A DNA stretch of 64,000 nt from Ehretia macrophylla (GCA_037974665.1 CM075764.1:76152325-76216324); one strand, 5' to 3'. Positions 1 to 12,483 are shown, numbered from the stretch's first letter. Numbers and translations are program-made. The notes: a model not told the origin generated them from the sequence alone.

Positions 1-540
1 TTTATTGAAAATTTTCTTTGTCATTTTTTTGCTTTTTTTAGATAATTTTATGATAATAATAATAATCAATACTTGGATGAGATTATAACCTTTATATGAC
101 AAGCTTAATTTGAATAGAATAAAAGAAGGGCATTTAAGTAAAATATAAGTATTAATTTCAATTCTACATGTGTTCCAAACATAATTTGTATTTACAAATA
201 ATAGAATTGACTTAATACTATATTATAATTTTAAACAAAGAAAATTTATTTATAAATATAAATTATCACAAAATTTATTTATAAACGTCAAATACTTCCA
301 AACACTATGTTAATATATATAAAAAGAAAAAAATGAGAAAAAAGTCCATGTCAAAAAAGTTAAAAATCTCCTAATATATACAAAAGAAAGAAAAATCTTA
401 AAAGAACAAAATAACAAACAATAGAAAAGATATTATTCTTGGTCTGGTTTTATAAGATAATATATGCTACATGTCTCAGTCCACAAACACTTCTTAAAAT
501 CTCCATTTTAATTGATAAACCCACTACTCTTTTCTCTCTC
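1..540. other. AT-rich upstream region of the PPR gene
   Basis: No coding signal is seen on either strand. The stretch is very AT-rich with short A and T runs and becomes CT-rich at about 530-545, which is usual for a plant core promoter or 5' leader. No clear TATA box could be assigned. Confidence 0.5.
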
Positions 541-560
541 TTCCTGTATGCCAAGCTTCT

Positions 561-633
561 GTAAGTAATCGAATGGTCACCTATTACTTTTGCGAAAGCA
601 GTACATTTCTTTGGTTTTTTCTTTGCATTACAG
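561..633 (+). other. possible 73-nt intron in the 5' leader of the PPR gene
   Basis: A good donor (GTAAGTAATC) at 561 and a pyrimidine-rich acceptor (TTTGCATTACAG) ending at 633 frame a 73-base AT-rich segment just upstream of the chosen start codon. The length is near the lower limit for plant introns. Splicing is inferred only. Confidence 0.4.
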
Positions 634-639
634 CAATAT

Positions 640-690
640 ATGCTCATTGAATATCTCAAATACTTATTGTATGGCTGTGATAATACTTAA
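640..690 (+). promoter_or_regulatory. overlapping upstream ORF in the PPR leader
   Basis: An ATG at 640 opens a 16-codon frame that ends in TAA at 688-690, out of frame with the main ORF and overlapping its start at 671. It stays in the leader whether or not the 561-633 intron is spliced. Such an arrangement can lower initiation at the main start. No effect is shown here. Confidence 0.45.
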
Positions 691-3600
691 CTCTCCAAGA
701 ATTTGCTGTAGTAGTTTCAATTGTATATCTGTAAATGATAGCAGACCATCCACTAGTAAACCATCTTTTCTGAGTAGTAATGAGTCTACTAGAAGAAGAA
801 AGTTTGAAACTTTTAAGGCTTTTCCATTTGGGTCTATGGTTTTTTGGAAGAAAATCAAGAAAGAACATGTTGGCATTTGTGGGTTTTTGATGAAAAGCTC
901 AAATGGGGTTGTGGTGGTTGATGGCAAGCCGAAAAATGGCATGTCTTCAGATGAAGTTATTGGTGTTTTGAAGTCAATTTCAGACCCAAGCCAAGCATTT
1001 TCTTACTTCAAGTCTATCGCTAAGCAGCCTAATGTTGTTCACACTACAGAAACATGTAATTATATGCTTGAGGTCTTGAGAATACATGGTCTAATTAGTG
1101 ATATGGCTGTTGTTTTTGATATAATGCAAAAGCAGATTATTTATAGGAGTTTGAATACTTATTTGACTATATTTAAGGGGCTGCATGTCAAGGGAGGGAT
1201 TAGACAAGCGACACTCGCTCTTGAAAAGATGAGCAAAGCTGGGTTTGTCTTGAATGCGTATTCGTATAATGGGTTGATACACTTGCTTCTGCAAGCAGGG
1301 TTTTGTAGAGAGGTCTTAAAGGTTTATAGAAGAATGGTGTCGGAAGAGATAAAGCCCAGTCTTAAGACTTACTCTGCGCTAATGGTTGCGTTCGGTAAGA
1401 GGAGGGATATTGAGACAGTGTTGGGATTGTTGAAAGAGATGGAAGGTTTGGGATTGAGACCAAATGTTTATACCTTTACAATTTGCATTAGAGTGCTCGG
1501 GAGGGCAGGTAAGATTGAGGAGGCCTGTATATTGTTGAATAGAATGGAAGATGAAGGTTGTGCACCTGATGTGGTAACTTATACAGTTCTTATTGATGCT
1601 CTGTGTAATGCTGGCAAGCTTGATATTGCCAAAGAAGTGTTCTCAAGGTTGAAAAACGGAAGCCATAAACCTGATCGAGTTACTTATGTCACTTTATTGG
1701 ACAAATTCAGTGACCATGGGGACTTGAACTCTGTGAAGGAATTTTGGGATGAGATGGAGGCAGATGGTTACATGGCAGATGTTGTAACTTTTACTATTCT
1801 TGTGAATGCTTTATGCAAAGTTGGGAAGGTTGATGAAGCATTTGCAACTTTAGATTCCATGAGGGATAAAGGGATCTCACCAAATCTTCATACTTACAAT
1901 ACATTGATATGTGGCCTTCTGAGAGAAAAAAGATTGGATGAAGCATTAAAATTATTTGAAAGCATGGAATCTTTTGGTGTGGAATGTACTGCATTCACAT
2001 ACATCCTGTTTATTGACTACTATGGAAAAGTAGGAGAGCCTGACAAGGCTCTTGAAACGTTTGAGAAGATGAATGCTCGTGGAATTGTTCCGAATGTTGT
2101 TGCTTGTAATGCATCTCTATATAGTCTTGCAGAATGGGGTAGACTTGGAGAGGCTAAAGATATTTTTAATGGGCTCAAGAAGAGTGGACTTGCACCGGAT
2201 TCCATTACATATAACATGATGATGAAGTGCTACAGTAATGCAGGTAAAATTGATGAAGCCACTGAGTTACTCTCAGAGATGATAGGGAGTGGCTGTGATC
2301 CTGATGTGATGGTTGTCAATTCTCTGATTGATGCACTTTATAAAAGTGGTCGAGCAGATGAGGCATGGGCGATGTTTAATAGAATGCAGGGCATGAAACT
2401 TACTCCTACGGTGGTGACTTACAACACATTATTAGCTGGATTGGGGAAGGAGGGTCGATATCAAGAAGCATTGGAACTATTTGAGCGCATGGCTGCAGAT
2501 GGGTGCCCTCCAAATACAATTACTTTTAATACAATCCTGGATTCTCTTTGTAAGAATGATGAGGTTAATTCAGCACTGAAAATTCTTTATGAAATGACAG
2601 AACTGAATTGCTTTCCTGATGTTTTCACATATAACACCATCATTTATGGATTAGCTAAAGAAGAAAGAGTTTCTGAAGCATTCTGGTTCTTCCATCAGAT
2701 GAGAAAAATACTCAGTCCTGACTGTATAACTTTCTACACTCTCATTCCTAGCATTGTTAAAAGTGGTTTGATTGACGATGCTTTTAAGATTCTTCAGCAT
2801 TTTGCTCATCAGGCTAGAAGATTGTCAGACAGATATTTCTGGGCAAATTTGATGGAAGGAGTTTTACATGAAGCAGAATTAATTAACTCCATTTCATTTA
2901 TGGAAAGATTAGCATCGGAAGGACTTTGTAGAAACGACTCAATGTTGGTGCCTCTTATTAAGTTTTTGAGTAGACAGAAGAAAGCCCTTCAGGCTCATGA
3001 ACTTTTTGCAAAATTCACTAAATCTCTTGGGATTCGGCCAAGACTTCAGGCATATTATACTTTGATTAGTGGGCTTCTTGATGTTCATCTTAGGGAATTG
3101 GCTTGGGATCTTTTCAAAGAGATGAAAAATGCCGGCTGCACTCCAGATGTATCAACCTATAATTTGTTTCTTGACGATCTTGGGAGGTTGGGAAAGGTTG
3201 AGGAAGTTTTTGACCTTTACAAAGAAATGCTCCATAGAGGATGTAAGCCTGACACCATAACTCACAACATACTTATCTCTGGTCTTGTAAAATCTAGTAG
3301 GCTAGAGAAAGCCATAGATTTGTATTATGATCTTATAAGTGGAGGTTTTTCTCCTACTCCTTGTACATATGGTCCTCTTATAGATGGTCTTTTGAAGCTT
3401 GGAAAATTGGATGAAGCAAAGAGTTTCTTTAAGGAGATGATAGATTATGGATGCAAACCTAACTGTGCTATCTACAATATCCTTATTAATGGATTTGGCA
3501 AAGCAGGTGATGTCGAAACTGCGCGTGAGTTATTTGACAGAATGGTTAAAGAGGGAATACGACCGGATTTGAAGTCCTACACCATTCTTGTTGATTGTCT

Positions 3601-4018
3601 CTGCATGGTGGGGAAGGTTGAGGATGCCATGTACTTCTTCAAGGAATTACAGTCAGCTGGCCTTGATCCTGACTTGATTTCTTACAACCTTATGATCAAT
3701 GGCCTGGGAAGATCAGGGAAAATCAAGGAGGCAATGTCTCTTCTTGATGAGATGAGGAGCAGAGGGGTAACTCCCAATCTTTATACTTACAATTCTCTAA
3801 TACTTAATCTTGGGAATCTTGGCAACATGGAGGAAGCTAGAAAGGTGTATGAAGAACTCCAATCAATGGGTCTTAAGCCTAATGTTTTCACATATAATGC
3901 TCTTATAAAAGGCTATAGCATGTCTGGGAATCCAGATCTTGCATATGCAACTTATGAGAAGATGATGGTTGGGGGTTGTAGCCCCAATACTGGAACATTC
4001 TCCCAGCTTCCTAATTGA
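671..4018 (+). CDS. PGR3: P-class PPR protein, chloroplast PGR3 orthologue
   Basis: Intronless ORF of 1115 codons from the ATG at 671 ([15 protein letters not shown]). The frame is open upstream, but without an in-frame ATG. Arabidopsis PGR3 is, from memory, 1112 residues with about 27 PPR motifs, so the length fits. The first 60 or so residues are rich in Ser, Asn and Arg and poor in acids, like a chloroplast transit peptide. From about residue 110 to the end run tandem 35-residue PPR units with the P-class signature (for example [40 protein letters not shown]). No E, E+ or DYW tail is present. PPR helices bind RNA one base per repeat. Arabidopsis PGR3 stabilises petL operon RNA and promotes petL and ndhA translation in plastids, supporting the cytochrome b6f and NDH complexes. 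No break is seen, so the gene looks functional. The orthology call rests on length, N-terminus and the PP2C neighbour. Confidence 0.9.
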   Translation: MAVIILNSPRICCSSFNCISVNDSRPSTSKPSFLSSNESTRRRKFETFKAFPFGSMVFWKKIKKEHVGICGFLMKSSNGVVVVDGKPKNGMSSDEVIGVLKSISDPSQAFSYFKSIAKQPNVVHTTETCNYMLEVLRIHGLISDMAVVFDIMQKQIIYRSLNTYLTIFKGLHVKGGIRQATLALEKMSKAGFVLNAYSYNGLIHLLLQAGFCREVLKVYRRMVSEEIKPSLKTYSALMVAFGKRRDIETVLGLLKEMEGLGLRPNVYTFTICIRVLGRAGKIEEACILLNRMEDEGCAPDVVTYTVLIDALCNAGKLDIAKEVFSRLKNGSHKPDRVTYVTLLDKFSDHGDLNSVKEFWDEMEADGYMADVVTFTILVNALCKVGKVDEAFATLDSMRDKGISPNLHTYNTLICGLLREKRLDEALKLFESMESFGVECTAFTYILFIDYYGKVGEPDKALETFEKMNARGIVPNVVACNASLYSLAEWGRLGEAKDIFNGLKKSGLAPDSITYNMMMKCYSNAGKIDEATELLSEMIGSGCDPDVMVVNSLIDALYKSGRADEAWAMFNRMQGMKLTPTVVTYNTLLAGLGKEGRYQEALELFERMAADGCPPNTITFNTILDSLCKNDEVNSALKILYEMTELNCFPDVFTYNTIIYGLAKEERVSEAFWFFHQMRKILSPDCITFYTLIPSIVKSGLIDDAFKILQHFAHQARRLSDRYFWANLMEGVLHEAELINSISFMERLASEGLCRNDSMLVPLIKFLSRQKKALQAHELFAKFTKSLGIRPRLQAYYTLISGLLDVHLRELAWDLFKEMKNAGCTPDVSTYNLFLDDLGRLGKVEEVFDLYKEMLHRGCKPDTITHNILISGLVKSSRLEKAIDLYYDLISGGFSPTPCTYGPLIDGLLKLGKLDEAKSFFKEMIDYGCKPNCAIYNILINGFGKAGDVETARELFDRMVKEGIRPDLKSYTILVDCLCMVGKVEDAMYFFKELQSAGLDPDLISYNLMINGLGRSGKIKEAMSLLDEMRSRGVTPNLYTYNSLILNLGNLGNMEEARKVYEELQSMGLKPNVFTYNALIKGYSMSGNPDLAYATYEKMMVGGCSPNTGTFSQLPN

Positions 4019-4700
4019 CCTTGGTGTTCTGTATTCTCTGAGTGCTGGTATTGACTGTGGCTACATCTATCTGCTCTCTAGGAGACAAAGGTATTTTCTT
4101 GAGCTTTACCGCTGTTTGTTGCTGTCACTTGTTTGAGTTCTGCTAAATATCCACATTATATTGCTTCTTTTCTTTCTTTCTTCTTTTTTCCTAGTGGCCG
4201 CCTTCCTTTACAGTATTATCTTTCTCCCTCCGATTGTTCCCTTCTTAACACTTGAATTTATGTAGCACAGATATTATTCATTTATCAGTTATGCATTTCT
4301 GCATTTCCTTAATTTGTATACTTCTAATATTAAATTTTCCTTGCAGGGAGTTTTGAACCTGACGGAACTGGATTCCTAGCGAGGAAGTACATATTGTTCA
4401 TAAATGTGAATGATAAAGCATAGTCCAGAAGGCATGTGCAAGTTTGGTTGTTCAAAAGCTGATTTATATACTGCTCCAAAATAAAGGTGCACAATGAGTC
4501 TCCCAGAACTGCCTTGTCTGCGGACTGTAGATATTTGATTTCTGTAAATTATGCACTTGAGGTTCTCTAATGTAACATGTAAGTTGTAGTAAGTATATCT
4601 GCACTGTCTGCTTGGAGTTTCATATATACGGCTTATATTATCCATCAATGCGATTATGGGTTCTGTATATAGATATATGCTTGTTAAAATGTACTCTTTA
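4019..4700 (+). other. 3' UTR of the PPR gene with a possible intron
   Basis: Just downstream of the stop codon a donor (AAAG/GTATTTTC) at 4091 and a strong acceptor (TTTTCCTTGCAG) ending at 4346 outline a 256-base T-rich intron in the presumed 3' UTR. The following 300 bases have no coding signal. The poly(A) site could not be placed. Confidence 0.4.
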
Positions 4701-6076
4701 CTGGTCAGATCTTTTACCATTCAAATGTTCTTTTTTTATATGTCTCCATGACCGATTAGATCAAAATTTGCTCCACATCTTTCTATCTTAAGCTTGAAGA
4801 AAGTAGTGCTAGAGTCCCAATACTGCTCAAATAATGAAGAGCATTGCTAGGACTAGATAATTTGCCTTAAGATACAAATGCCTTGTTATGGTAGAGGGAA
4901 CTTGCAATGAATCAAAAAAACAATTTACGTAATGATGTTAATTCATCTTATTTGAGATGTCCAAGTCTAGATCCTTTTCCCATTAACAAAAATTAGCCCG
5001 ATGAGGTAATCAATCATTTCAATTGAATTACCTTTCTCCAGTTTTTAACATGAAACATGTATCTGTGTTGAGACCAGTGAATTTCCAAAGACTATTGACC
5101 CTATGAGCTTAGTATATTTCTATATATATCTAGTTACAACAAATACTATTGGCCACCTCTTCCTTATACATACCACTTTTAAAGCTTCAGATTGACATAT
5201 ATTTCCTCCCGTCCTTGTTTTGTTTCGAGTGAAAGTCAAAGAGTTCGCCTATGCAAATATAAAGAAACTTGTAAATGGTCGTTTATATGTTAGAGTTCTT
5301 GAAACACCCTATAATATCATGCAGAAATCTGGGTACTTACATTTTAATCCCATATATCTTCATAAGTGATGAATATTAAGCTTCAGTCAGATAGTTTTCA
5401 ATTAATTTACAATGTTCGACCAAAAAAAAGAAAAAATTAGAATGAGTATGCTTTTGCTTCATTGCCAAGACAGACTAGAAAGAGCCACCAGGCTGGAGGG
5501 GTGGGGCTGTGGAGCTGGAGGTGGTATGGGGAGGGAAGCTGTCTTCACAACAGCCATGAGCTTTCCATTATTCATTGGGTTTTAATATACAGCACATATT
5601 GTTATGAAATAATTAATCTCACAGCGATGATTGTCTCTAACTCATCTAAGAAATTGAGAAAGGTTGGTCTTGGTTTATGCACTTGAGCATTCTTCATCTT
5701 TATAATCTCTTTCCCTCTTTAGTAATAATTCTTTCTGAATTGTTCATATGACTAACCTTCCAGGTTCAAAGTTAAGAGTAAGTGGCATTTCGTTTCGGGT
5801 GAGTGGCTTCAAACAGTTCCTGTTAATAACTTGCAAGCAATTTTACCAGCAGCCTTATTTTCTGACAGCTCTAGCATCTCCTCCCAAAGAAATGAGTTCG
5901 TTCAGATCATTCTGTTAAATTAATTATGTAGGACAGTCGGCTCTCAATATGAATGAAGTCGTCAGATCCATATAGCCAATACTACCTAGTTGGACAAGAC
6001 TTAGTTTGGTTCGATTTGGTAATTAAGTAGGACAGTGATTGTTATGACTGGGGGTAGACTTTTCTTCTTTGGCCTC
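4701..6076. other. intergenic, no gene recognised
   Basis: Both strands were read. Only short frames without recognisable similarity are present. The sequence is mixed AT-rich DNA without clear repeat borders. Confidence 0.5.
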
Positions 6077-6209
6077 CTTATTTGCTTTTTCTTATTAATC
6101 TCTGTGGGTATAAAGGTTAGACATTCTGACATAAATCAGTCGATGGTCTGTCTTGTTATCTTATTTGCTTTTTCTTATTAATCTCTATGGGTATAAAGGT
6201 TAGACATTC
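6077..6209 (+). repeat. 50-bp direct repeat, spacing 83 bp
   Basis: Copies at 6077-6126 and 6160-6209 are 50 bases each and differ at one position (CTCTGTGGG versus CTCTATGGG). They are separated by 33 bases. This is a recent local duplication with no coding content. Confidence 0.85.
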
Positions 6210-6715
6210 AATGCTTGTTAAATTATGTCTTAATATCTGCAAGTTGGACGTCTTCACAGCAAATTGTACAGCATATCCTTTTCACTATACAAAACGAAAT
6301 TATTACTCCCTCCTTTGTAATTCAACGTCTTATGCTCAATTTTGGGCCGTAAAGATAATTCTAAGATATTATATCTTATTGATGTTCATAAGAACTTGGT
6401 AGGACCTCCTTCACGTTATATGCAATTAATTCGCATGAGATTTGAGTTTTACTTCTGGAAGGAAAGGAACAGTCAGTAAATGTTCTAGGTGCTGCCTTGA
6501 CTGAGGTGAAATTAAGCAAAAACCATGTGTTTAACTATATATTGATGTACTTCAGATACCTTAGGAAATGGCCAATTGGAAAGTCTATCTTCAATGTCTC
6601 ATTTTCTAGCCTCTTAAAGCTCCAAGGTTTGTTACTCAAATCTAAATTGCCTTAAATACTCTAGTTGCAACCCAAACTTTATGGGCCGCAGATAGACGTC
6701 CCCGCAAGGCACCTA

Positions 6716-7529
6716 TGTCACGTGCTGACAGGACCCATTACCCGGGCGCCGAGTTGGGTAGCCTCTAACCACACGGGACGCACTTATGCCTACTGTTTAC
6801 TAACATGTGTTATCTATGATTCAGGTAATCTCTACAGCCAACCTTCCTGGACTTGTCGTGTTTTACGTATTTACGCTCGTCAACCTTGTGTGGCTGGCTG
6901 GCTGGCCCCGTCCTTGGCCTTGAGGGATTGTACGTGTTTATTGTGGTGGGGCATTGCGAGGAAGGCAAGCTGGCTGGTTAATCCGCGGGGCACCTACCCG
7001 AGAGACCTGTTTGTCAATCGCGTCTGCTCTTGTTGGGTGACCCAGAGAGTTGGTCTTGGGTGGGCGAAGCGTGCTGTGCTTCAAGGGTGGTTGACAAGTA
7101 ACTCTGATGGAGGCAACCTAGGATCGTTGGAGATGAAGACCTTGTGGCAAAAGGTCATCACAACTTGGTGCCTTGCTCGTTGCACTGCCGGGTGTTCACT
7201 GCCGTGGCCTGGTCTCATAGAGAAAGAGTCGCAGGTAATGACTTGAGAGTGAACTCGTGCGGGGTAGCAACGAGCAGGTCCTCAACGAGGGCATTTGCGG
7301 ATTAGGTGGGGTAGCTTGTCACATGCTGATAGGGACCCATGACCCGGGCGCTGAGTTGGGTAGTATCTAGCCACACGGGACACACTTATGTCTGCTGTTT
7401 ACTAACATGTGATATCCATGATTCAGGTAATCTCTGCAGCCAACCTTCTTGGACTTGTCATGTTTCGTGTATTTATGCTTGTCAATCCTGTGTGGCTGGC
7501 TGGCCCCGTCCTTGGCCTCGAGGGACTGG
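6716..7529 (+). mobile_element. GC-rich fossil with LTR-like direct repeats, non-autonomous
   Basis: Two direct repeats of about 214 bases (6716-6930 and 7317-7529) start with TGTCAC and lie about 600 bases apart. A purine-rich stretch, like a polypurine tract, sits just before the second copy (AGGTGGGGTAGC). The block is markedly richer in GC than its surroundings. The interior is under 400 bases and encodes nothing I recognise. It looks like a shrunken, old LTR-type element or a fragment of a gypsy element. The outer borders are uncertain. Confidence 0.5.
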
Positions 7530-9870
7530 GTGCCGCGCGGGCTGATCTACGCTTAGCCCCTGGGATATAGGACATAAGACTTGTGGGGAATTGTTCTGAC
7601 ATTCATGCTTATTGGGTCTTTCTTCTCTCTGTATCTCTCGCTAAATCACAATCACATGCATATGAATACTCAGGCACATGCAATTTCTAGTTGTCTCTGA
7701 ACTTGGAAATATCCTCCTAACTGGCAGAGAGAGAAAGTAAAGGAGATGGTGGTTGTAATGCTGTAAAACTACTGCTATCTTACATGTTGCTTAACTGATA
7801 TTCTCGTTTCCCTTTTCATTCTTGGGGATACCAACTTCTTTACTTCTTCAGCTTCTGCCGAAAATGGACATGGGCTCTTTTGAGGCTCTGCTTTCTTTTC
7901 GTTATGAGAAACAAATACAAGATTTACACTCCGCAACTGATGATTGAGAGAGGAAGAAAATTCTACCTGGATTAAGACTCGCTGATCCTACTCCTTTCAC
8001 CAAGATTTACACTCTGCAGCTGTGATTGAGAGAGGAAGAAAATTCCATCTGGATTAAGACTCGCTGATCCTACATCTTTCACCACCTAAACTCTACAAGT
8101 AATCAAGCTTGCTTGAGGAAGCAGATTGTTCTGCTGTGGATCTTGTAAAATTGCATTCCAGTGATGTGACTGCATACTAAGCTGACACAATGTAGTTCAA
8201 TTTCTTTAGCATGATTCGCAAAATGTGGAAACATAGGAAATACTAATATTGACAGTAGTTGAATACTCATTAGAATTCTAGCTCCATTGCCCCACGTCAA
8301 TGTGAGACAAGATACGAGATCCTTTATATTCTAATTGTTTTCTTCTTTTTTTGTCTCCTTTCCTATGTAATCTAACTGTGAAGGCCAGCTTTTGAGAGAA
8401 GGAATTTTGACAGGCGGAACCTTAGGGTGCAGGAAGCACCAAGAAGTCAAACCAAAACGGGGAAGCATATGGCAAAGGTAGTTCAATAGGTCCTATGAAT
8501 TATTCATCCTTAAGAGGTAAGGCCCTTTAATGGTGCTTGAGTTTTTCTCTCTTGGGATTCTGCATGGCCAACTCGTTCTTAGCTCCTCTATGCTTTTACT
8601 TTTGATTTATGCAATGAAAAGTGACGAGTACTTGCATCATAATAATATTCATAGCGCTTGCTCTCCTCTGTGCACGGATCATGCGATGTCGTATTTCTTT
8701 CTTAAAAATTGCTTCCACTTAGACTGATATCATGATTGATGCATCACATGCAGACAGAAATTGGTTTCCAAGACCAGTAACATTTGCTTTGCAAGATGTT
8801 ATCCATTCATTATAGGAGATATGAACTACTTGTGAGTCTACAGATATGGACGAGTAGTATATTGCATTAAGTCGTATAACACATGATGCAATACCATATT
8901 GATTCAGGACAGGTCCACTACTTTCTCAAACAGCTTAAAAACCAACCAGAACAACATGATCTTGACATCTGCGAATCAACCACTATTTCTTTGTGCAAAG
9001 CAGAACGTAGAAATAGCAGAAGCTCCGGTATCACTGCAGTCAGATGAGATTGACCGCACCTTGATGAACATGTGCTGCCTAAAACAAGCATGTCTATTTA
9101 TTTTGAAGGTTAACATTCTTTGTGGAGTGAGAGCTGCTGCTGCATGGTGTTGTCTTCATAAGAGTTCATATTCCATAACTAGCATCCACATTCAATTTTC
9201 TGAGTTGGAGAGTCACCGAACATTTTTCTTCATTTTTATTGCTGAATTCCACCTTTTCTTGTGAAATTCCTCTCTCGTTTTCTTTTTCTGGTTTTTCTGT
9301 GTTTTCTTTTCTTTTTCACGTTGTTGTTTGGCTGTAGCCCCCTTGGGTTTGGCTTCTTTGAAGACTGGTCCCGTTATTTTGGTCTTTTGTTATTAGAAGT
9401 CTAACATTTTAATTAGTATATTACTGGAGTTCCTCATCTTTGGCAGATAGGAAAATCATACATGGAAATATTGACAAGTATTTCTGAAGACATATATTGC
9501 TGAAAAATCCATTATTATACGTAGAAACATGCGTATAGATGTATATATTTGAATTTCCCAGACACCTTCATTTTACAATTGCGTCCTTTTATATGTTTTT
9601 TAGGCGCTCTCATTAACCTTAAATTTCTCCCAGCAGGTCTACATAAAGATTTTTTACCTCTTTATTTTAAGGGCGTTCAGCTGCAAGATCAAGTTTTGAT
9701 CAAGGGGTCACAATATGGAGTTTTACTGACTCACTCTAGCATCCATTTCATCTATACTTTTATTCTTCTGTGTGACCGCTTGTGGTCATATTTTCTTTGT
9801 CCTTCACTGGACTGGTTTGTAAAACTTTATTTCGCTCTTTATTGATTTAGCAAAAAAGAAAAAAAGGTTT
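7530..9870. other. intergenic, no gene recognised
   Basis: Apart from the tandem duplication at 7918-8082 there are only short frames without known motifs. A few pyrimidine-rich stretches, such as 9255-9320, resemble intron or UTR DNA. Leftover non-coding transcript sequence cannot be excluded. Confidence 0.4.
7918..8082 (+). repeat. tandem duplication, unit about 83 bp
   Basis: Two head-to-tail copies (7918-8000 and 8001-8082) both open with CAAGATTTACACT and share GATTGAGAGAGGAAGAAAAT and GATTAAGACTCGCTGATCCT. They differ at a handful of positions and by a single-base length change. No coding role is seen. Confidence 0.85.
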
Positions 9871-10040
9871 TATTCAAAGGGTAAAACACCAAGCTATCAC
9901 TGAACCTTTCTCATTGTTCCTAGCTAGCCACTGAACTTACTTTGGTTCTCACACCAAAACAAAAGAACAAAAAAAAAAAAGAAAAAAAGAAAGGAAGAAA
10001 CTTATATATTTTTTTTCAAACAATTATGCATTTCTTCTAA

Positions 10041-10449
10041 TTCTAAAATGGGAAAATGTCACAAATGTTATAAATTGTTTTTCTAAAATTTTAAATTTGT
10101 CCTTATTGTTCAAAATAAGTTAATTTAGTCCTTATTTTTTTTAAAAAAATTTTAAATTTGTCTATTTTGTTTAAAATTAACAAATTTAATCTATATTATT
10201 TCTAAAAAAAAAAAAAAAAATCTCAAATAGGAGTCACGTGTAGTGGCTAAATTAATTTTTTTTAGGAAATAAATTGATTTTTAAAAAAATAATAAGAACT
10301 AAATTAGTTAATTTTGAACAATAAGGATTAATTTATTTTTATTTTTTAAAAAATAATAGAGATTAAATTGACTAATTTTGAACAACAAAGACAAATTTAA
10401 AATTTTGGTGAAACAATTAGACCATTTATGTAATTTTCCCTTCTAAAAT
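10041..10449. mobile_element. Mutator-type MITE with 9-bp target duplication
   Basis: The element (10050-10440, 391 bases) folds back on itself. The left end, GGGAAAATGTCACAAATG, pairs with the reverse complement of the right end, and the arms stay similar for well over 100 bases (for example ATTTTAAATTTGTCC on the left, ACAAATTTAAAAT on the right). It is flanked by a perfect 9-base direct repeat, TTCTAAAAT, at 10041-10049 and 10441-10449. Long inverted arms starting with GGG and a 9-bp duplication are typical of Mutator-like non-autonomous elements. It has no coding capacity. Confidence 0.88.
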
Positions 10450-11479
10450 TAAAACTAGTGGTCCAAAAGGACATATTTGAAATATCTCACTAGTGTTGAC
10501 AAAAAAAAATGTATATCTCTCACAAGTCTCAATTACTTTTAAATTGAAAAAGAAATTATTTATAAATTAAATATTGTTTTTCTCTTTTCCTTTTTCCTTT
10601 TTTTTTTTTTTAATCCTTTTTCCTCTTTCCCTTTCCTTCTTCTTTTCCTTTTCCTTTTCCTTTTGTTTTTGTTTTTCTTTTTCTTTCTTCTTCTCTCCGT
10701 GGCTAATTGTGTGGGTGTTGTGGCTGACCGCACCATAGGTTGCCAGCATCGACAACATGGGCAAAGTCCATACAACTTCGACATATTCATTGTTTATAAA
10801 TTAAATCGACACAATAAATACCATCGCCACCCCGTGGCACCTCCCTTTCTCCACTCTGCTTTTTCTCTAAACCCCAATGTTCAAGATCAATACCTACAAT
10901 TTACTTCCATTTTTATGTTGGTTGGTCAGCATATCTCCATTAACGAAACACAAAATATGCAGTCTGAAAATAGGTACTACTATCGATGGCAAGTTGTTGT
11001 TCCATTGATTTCAATATTTTTACTTCAAGAACAAAAAATGAAGATTAAAAAAAAAGCTTGATAGTTTCGGTACTTTTAGTTTTACAAAAAATATATACAT
11101 TTTTCTATCGGATGACACAGTAGTCAGTTGATTATAATACTTTTTTCAATTATTCTTTTGATCTCCGCATTTGTTTTTTCTCAAATTTTATTGCCCAAAA
11201 AATTGTTAAAGTTGAAATAAATAAAAATTGCTCCAAAACGTTATTGAAAAATTGAGCTAAATTTAATAGTTGACACTAAAAAGCTATTAGAGCGATGACG
11301 TGTGATCGGCGTCAAGGACTATGGTAACCTGAGGTCATTAATATACAAAACATTTCATTTGACTCTTCTCTGATTAGAGTCTGTTAATGTATTAAAAATG
11401 GAGTTGTTTTACCACCTTTTAAAGTATTGTTAACCCAATCTGTTAAGTGATAAGGTGAATCACTAAGAATCTATGTATA
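10450..11479. other. intergenic with a 125-base pyrimidine-rich tract
   Basis: No gene is recognised. Positions 10574-10698 are almost purely T and C on the + strand, built from CTTTTC-like units. The rest is AT-rich, unique-looking DNA. The open frame at 10663-11061 shows no motif and starts inside the tract, so I do not call it a gene. Confidence 0.5.
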
Positions 11480-11815
11480 GGGTTAAATTCACTTCGTACC
11501 TTTAATTTTTATATACGGTGATATTTATTACCTTTTATTTTTAAAAATTATACATAATAACTTTACTGTTCATTTACCGTTAAAAACTTAACTGATAAAT
11601 TGCATGTTTGGATCAGGATACTTTCTTAATTTAAACTTTACTCTAACTTTCTAACTTTTCATATCAACAATTTATTTTATTTTTAAATTATATTAAATAC
11701 TGATTGTTCAATTAAACAATATAATTAAAACGAAAAAACCCAACTTTCCTTCTCATTTCTCCTCTCTCTCTCTCTCTCTCCTGTGTTCAATATCTCTCAA
11801 GAAACTTTCTCTTGC
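11480..11815 (+). repeat. left inverted-repeat arm of the Mutator-like element
   Basis: Bases 11607-11810 are clearly similar to the reverse complement of 21965-22172. Shared words include CTCTAACTTTCTAACTTTTC, TTTTTAAATTATATTAAAT and AAAACCCAACTTT. The outer part, 11480-11600 (GGGTTAAATTCACTT start), instead resembles the reverse complement of 24955-25079. Long arms on either side of a FAR1-type transposase suggest the terminal repeat of one old MULE. No matching target duplication was found. Confidence 0.65.
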
Positions 11816-12043
11816 CCTCTTTATCCTCTTACTAAAACTCCTTGTCTTCAATCTCTCCATCGCCATTCCCTTCTCTCCCCTATTCTTATCACCTCTTTCT
11901 CCTTTGCCTCATACGATCCACGTCCTCTATCTTAATTTTGATAAAAAAAAAATTAAATATGAAAAGGCCCGATTTTAATGAAAATACCCATCTGATTATG
12001 ATGAAAATTTCAAATATAAAAAAGACCCATTTGATTTTGATAA

Positions 12044-12483
12044 AAATTTTAAGGGTAAATACCGTATTACCCCCCTGTGTTTTGCTTAAAATGCACAATA
12101 CCCCCCTGTGTTTAAAAATTAGTTGATTACCTCCCTGTGTTTTGTTAAAAGTGCACAATACCCCCCTGTGTTTTAAAAATTAATTGATTATCTCTCTGTG
12201 ATTTGTTAAAAGTAGTTGATTACCCCCTTGTGTTTTATAAAAATAGCTGATTGTTCATTTATATTTTCTAACAAAAGCGCTAATTTTTAAAAAGTACAGG
12301 GGGGTAATTAATTACTTTTATAAAACACAGGGGGGTAAGCAGCTAATTTATAAAACGCAGGGAGATATTGTGCACTTTTAACAAAACAAAGGGGGATAAT
12401 CAGTTAATTTTTAAAACACAGAGAGGTATTGTGCATTTTTAGCAAAACACAGGGAGATAATATGCTATTTACCCAAATTTTAA
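12044..12483. mobile_element. Mutator-type MITE built from CCCCCTGTGTTTT units
   Basis: The element spans 12053-12474 (422 bases) and is flanked by a perfect 9-bp duplication, AAATTTTAA, at 12044-12052 and 12475-12483. The ends, GGGTAAATA and its complement TATTTACCC, are inverted. Each arm is an array of degenerate units of about 40 bases containing CCCCCCTGTGTTTT on the left and AAAACACAGGGGGG on the right, so the whole element could form a long hairpin. It lies just inside the left arm of the larger MULE. No coding capacity. Confidence 0.88.

Noticed and set aside
590-670. N-terminal extension of the PPR protein starting at 590
   Set aside because: The frame is open but begins with TTG and has no in-frame ATG before 671. 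The length from 671 matches PGR3, and a possible intron crosses the region.
6665-7545. Frames of 193 and 68 codons in the GC-rich island
   Set aside because: Both share sequence only because they cross the direct repeats. There are no known domains and the Cys/Trp-rich content is driven by composition.
10560-10790. Lys/Arg-rich frames on the - strand
   Set aside because: They are translations of a homopyrimidine tract and are low-complexity.
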